Assembly: GCF_000243215.1 (NCBI RefSeq)
Contig: NZ_JH594596.1
Span: forward strand, 2,053,194 to 2,117,193
Source: Odoribacter laneus YIT 12061
GTDB lineage: Bacteria > Bacteroidota > Bacteroidia > Bacteroidales > Marinifilaceae
Direction of reading: 5' to 3'
Length of the DNA: 64,000 nt
Shown here: positions 62,487 to 64,000 of the stretch, in pieces
Layout of the letters: each line of letters opens with the position of its first letter
Position numbering within the stretch: position 1 is the first letter of the stretch
Program-made: the position numbers and the translations under genes
The notes under the pieces: model-generated
Told to the model about the DNA's origin: nothing
Database searches by the model: none
The model's input: only the letters and a program-made list of their open reading frames with translations

Positions 62487-63743
62487 ATGTTTTTGTTGGT
62501 AGACTGTAATAATTTTTTCGCCTCTTGTGAACGTGTATTTAATCCAGCGCTTCAAAACAAACCCATCGTTGTTTTATCCAATAACGATGGATGTGTAATT
62601 GCCCGCTCCAATGAAGCTAAAAAGATCGTTAAAATGGGTGATCCCTATTTTAAGATTAAAGATATACTTCAGGAGAATGAAGTGATTATATTTTCGTCTA
62701 ATTATTCTCTTTATGGAGATATGTCTAGACGGGTGATGTTGACGTTAGCCACTTTTGTCAAAGATTTGGAGGTATATTCTATTGATGAGGCTTTTCTCGA
62801 TTTAGAAGGATTTGATAAACATTATGATCTTACTGATTATGCTAGAAAAATTATCAGAATAACTACTAAAAATACAGGTATTCCTGTATCTGGTGGTATT
62901 GCTGCAACAAAAACACTGGCAAAGGTAGCGAATAAATATGCTAAGAGATATAAGGGCTATAAAGGAATTTGCTTGTTAGATACAGATACTAAAATTCAAA
63001 AAGCCTTAAAATTGTTTGAAATTGGTGATGTTTGGGGAATTGGATACAAATACGATAAAAAATTACAACGTTACGGAATAAAAACTGCATGGGACTTTAT
63101 TAATAAACCGGAAAGTTGGATCCGAACTCAAATGGGGGTTGTCGGTGTACGAACTTGGAAAGAACTTCAAGGAATACGTTGTTTTAATTTGGAATTACCT
63201 CATAGTAAAAAAAGTATATGTACTTCTCGTTCGTTCCCTATAGAAATAACAGATTTTGAAATATTGTATGAAGCAATCGCAAATTTTGCAGCTTCATGTG
63301 GACGTAAACTTAGAGAACAAAAAACGTGTGCTGGAACAGTAACTGTATTTATTCATTCAAATTTTTTTAGAGACGATTTATCCCCCTTCTATCAAACACG
63401 TTCTTTACAATTACCTGTAGCTTCAAACGCTTCTTCTGAGTTAATCATTGCAGCCAAAACAATATTGAAGGGGATTTACCAAAAAGGTTATGCTTTTAAA
63501 AAAGCTGGGGTAATTGTATCTGAATTAATAAAAGAGGATGAGGTACAAGGGAATTTATTCTACCGAATAGACCGTGAAAGAGAACAACGTCTTTATAAAG
63601 TGTTAGACATGCTTAATCGTAAGATTGCGCCTGATGCACTAAAATTGGCCGTTCAGGGAAATGGCAAAAAATGGGCATTGAGCCGGAAATATTTATCGAG
63701 ACGTTACACGACAAGTTGGGATGATTTAATTGAAATCAAATAA
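62487..63743 (+). CDS. umuC: Y-family DNA polymerase UmuC (pol V catalytic subunit)
   Basis: Translesion polymerase of 418 residues. Palm motifs: LLVDCNNFFASCERVFNP at the N terminus and the catalytic YSIDEAFLDL near 100; the thumb helix-hairpin-helix (IGDVWGIGYKYDKKL) is near 185, the little finger about 235-350, and a UmuC-specific C-terminal tail follows. The frame is open from 62418, but ATG 62487 follows the purine-rich AGGAAAAGGAGAT and the umuD stop closely, so translation is coupled. Confidence 0.96.
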   Translation: MFLLVDCNNFFASCERVFNPALQNKPIVVLSNNDGCVIARSNEAKKIVKMGDPYFKIKDILQENEVIIFSSNYSLYGDMSRRVMLTLATFVKDLEVYSIDEAFLDLEGFDKHYDLTDYARKIIRITTKNTGIPVSGGIAATKTLAKVANKYAKRYKGYKGICLLDTDTKIQKALKLFEIGDVWGIGYKYDKKLQRYGIKTAWDFINKPESWIRTQMGVVGVRTWKELQGIRCFNLELPHSKKSICTSRSFPIEITDFEILYEAIANFAASCGRKLREQKTCAGTVTVFIHSNFFRDDLSPFYQTRSLQLPVASNASSELIIAAKTILKGIYQKGYAFKKAGVIVSELIKEDEVQGNLFYRIDREREQRLYKVLDMLNRKIAPDALKLAVQGNGKKWALSRKYLSRRYTTSWDDLIEIK

Positions 63744-63747
63744 AAGA

Positions 63748-63774
63748 TTTAGTAAGCTTATCGGCTTTACTAAA
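63748..63774 (+). terminator. Weak hairpin after umuC
   Basis: TTTAGTAAGC and GCTTTACTAAA can pair with one bulged T; no T run follows, so a terminator role is uncertain. Confidence 0.35.
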
Positions 63775-63897
63775 ACGTGGATAATTCTAAGTTGCTTGCA
63801 ACTTTTCGAAAAGCCAACTATCAAGTATATATTACAATATCAAGATATATCGCATTAAAAAATAAATATCAATTATACAGAATATTTAAAATATGAT

Positions 63898-63905
63898 TAT
63901 ATTTG
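63898..63905 (+). promoter_or_regulatory. -7 box of the gene at the right edge
   Basis: TATATTTG, an exact match, 30 bp before the ATG at 63936. Confidence 0.5.
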
Positions 63906-63935
63906 TAAAGCATATTAATCATAAAATTTGAGATT

Positions 63936-64000
63936 ATGGGAAAGATAACTTTTAAAAAAGTATGTAAATACGTTGTAGGAGGTGCTGCCATAGTCACGGG
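63936..64000 (+). CDS. Start of a gene cut by the window end
   Basis: The first 21 codons encode a basic opening (MGKITFKKVCKYV) followed by a small-residue hydrophobic stretch (GGAAIVT), which looks like the beginning of a membrane segment. An exact -7 box stands 30 bp upstream. Product unknown. Confidence 0.5.
   Translation, partial: MGKITFKKVCKYVVGGAAIVT

Noticed and set aside
1-64000. CRISPR array or insertion sequence
   Set aside because: No regularly spaced repeats with unique spacers and no transposase-like protein were seen on either strand.

Overview
The window is chromosomal DNA of an anaerobic Bacteroidota bacterium, most likely a gut Bacteroidales in or near Odoribacteraceae. 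That placement is inferred from protein style, Bacteroidetes promoters (TAnnTTTG at -7, TTTG near -33), a type IX secretion tail, meso-DAP-type murein genes and the mix of cysteate synthase, hydroxyproline dehydratase and a CoA-transferase. About 50 kb is ordinary, densely packed housekeeping DNA; the last 11 kb is accessory.

Layout. 0.1-11 kb (mostly minus): a strong promoter firing out of the left edge, fmt, an LptF/LptG permease, a START-like protein, a YihY/BrkB membrane protein, a probable cysteate synthase, and a three-gene glycosylation operon. 11-16 kb (plus): dnaK with a long leader, an AraC regulator with a membrane protein, and an EamA transporter. 15.9-21.3 kb (minus): dacB, xseB, xseA, engB and a DEAD-box helicase. 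21.4-38.1 kb (minus): a complete dcw cluster from mraZ to ftsZ, with three 10-bp MraZ boxes in front and two consecutive ftsZ genes at the end. 38.2-42.4 kb (plus): Yip1-like gene, smpB, CoA-transferase, dgt. 42.8-50 kb (minus): a secreted subtilisin with a T9SS tail, the glycyl-radical enzyme HypD and its activase HypE, and a YqeY protein; two structured non-coding segments lie between these genes. 50.3-52.9 kb (plus): BamA/TamA-like outer-membrane protein and a MATE pump.

Accessory region. 53.2-56.9 kb holds a papain-family cysteine protease without a visible signal peptide, preceded by a chagasin-like (I42) cysteine-protease inhibitor, a stand-alone copy of the protease's C-terminal domain and a decayed third copy of it. 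This is the best candidate in the window for an undescribed system. 57.1-59.2 kb carries a small secreted protein and a second MATE pump. 59.6-61.8 kb is the remains of a tRNA-targeted integrative element: two 43-bp repeats resembling a tRNA 3' half, paired ACGGCAC motifs inside both ends, an integrase lacking its catalytic domain and one unknown gene. Beyond it are nested inverted repeats, umuD-umuC, and the start of a gene cut by the window end.

A 31-nt hairpin (13-bp stem, ACGTG loop) occurs three times, at 264, 39246 and 59458; twice it acts as the likely terminator at a gene end. No rRNA gene, complete tRNA, insertion sequence or CRISPR array was found. Starts have been moved inward from the longest open frame where that frame begins with TTG or runs through a promoter.
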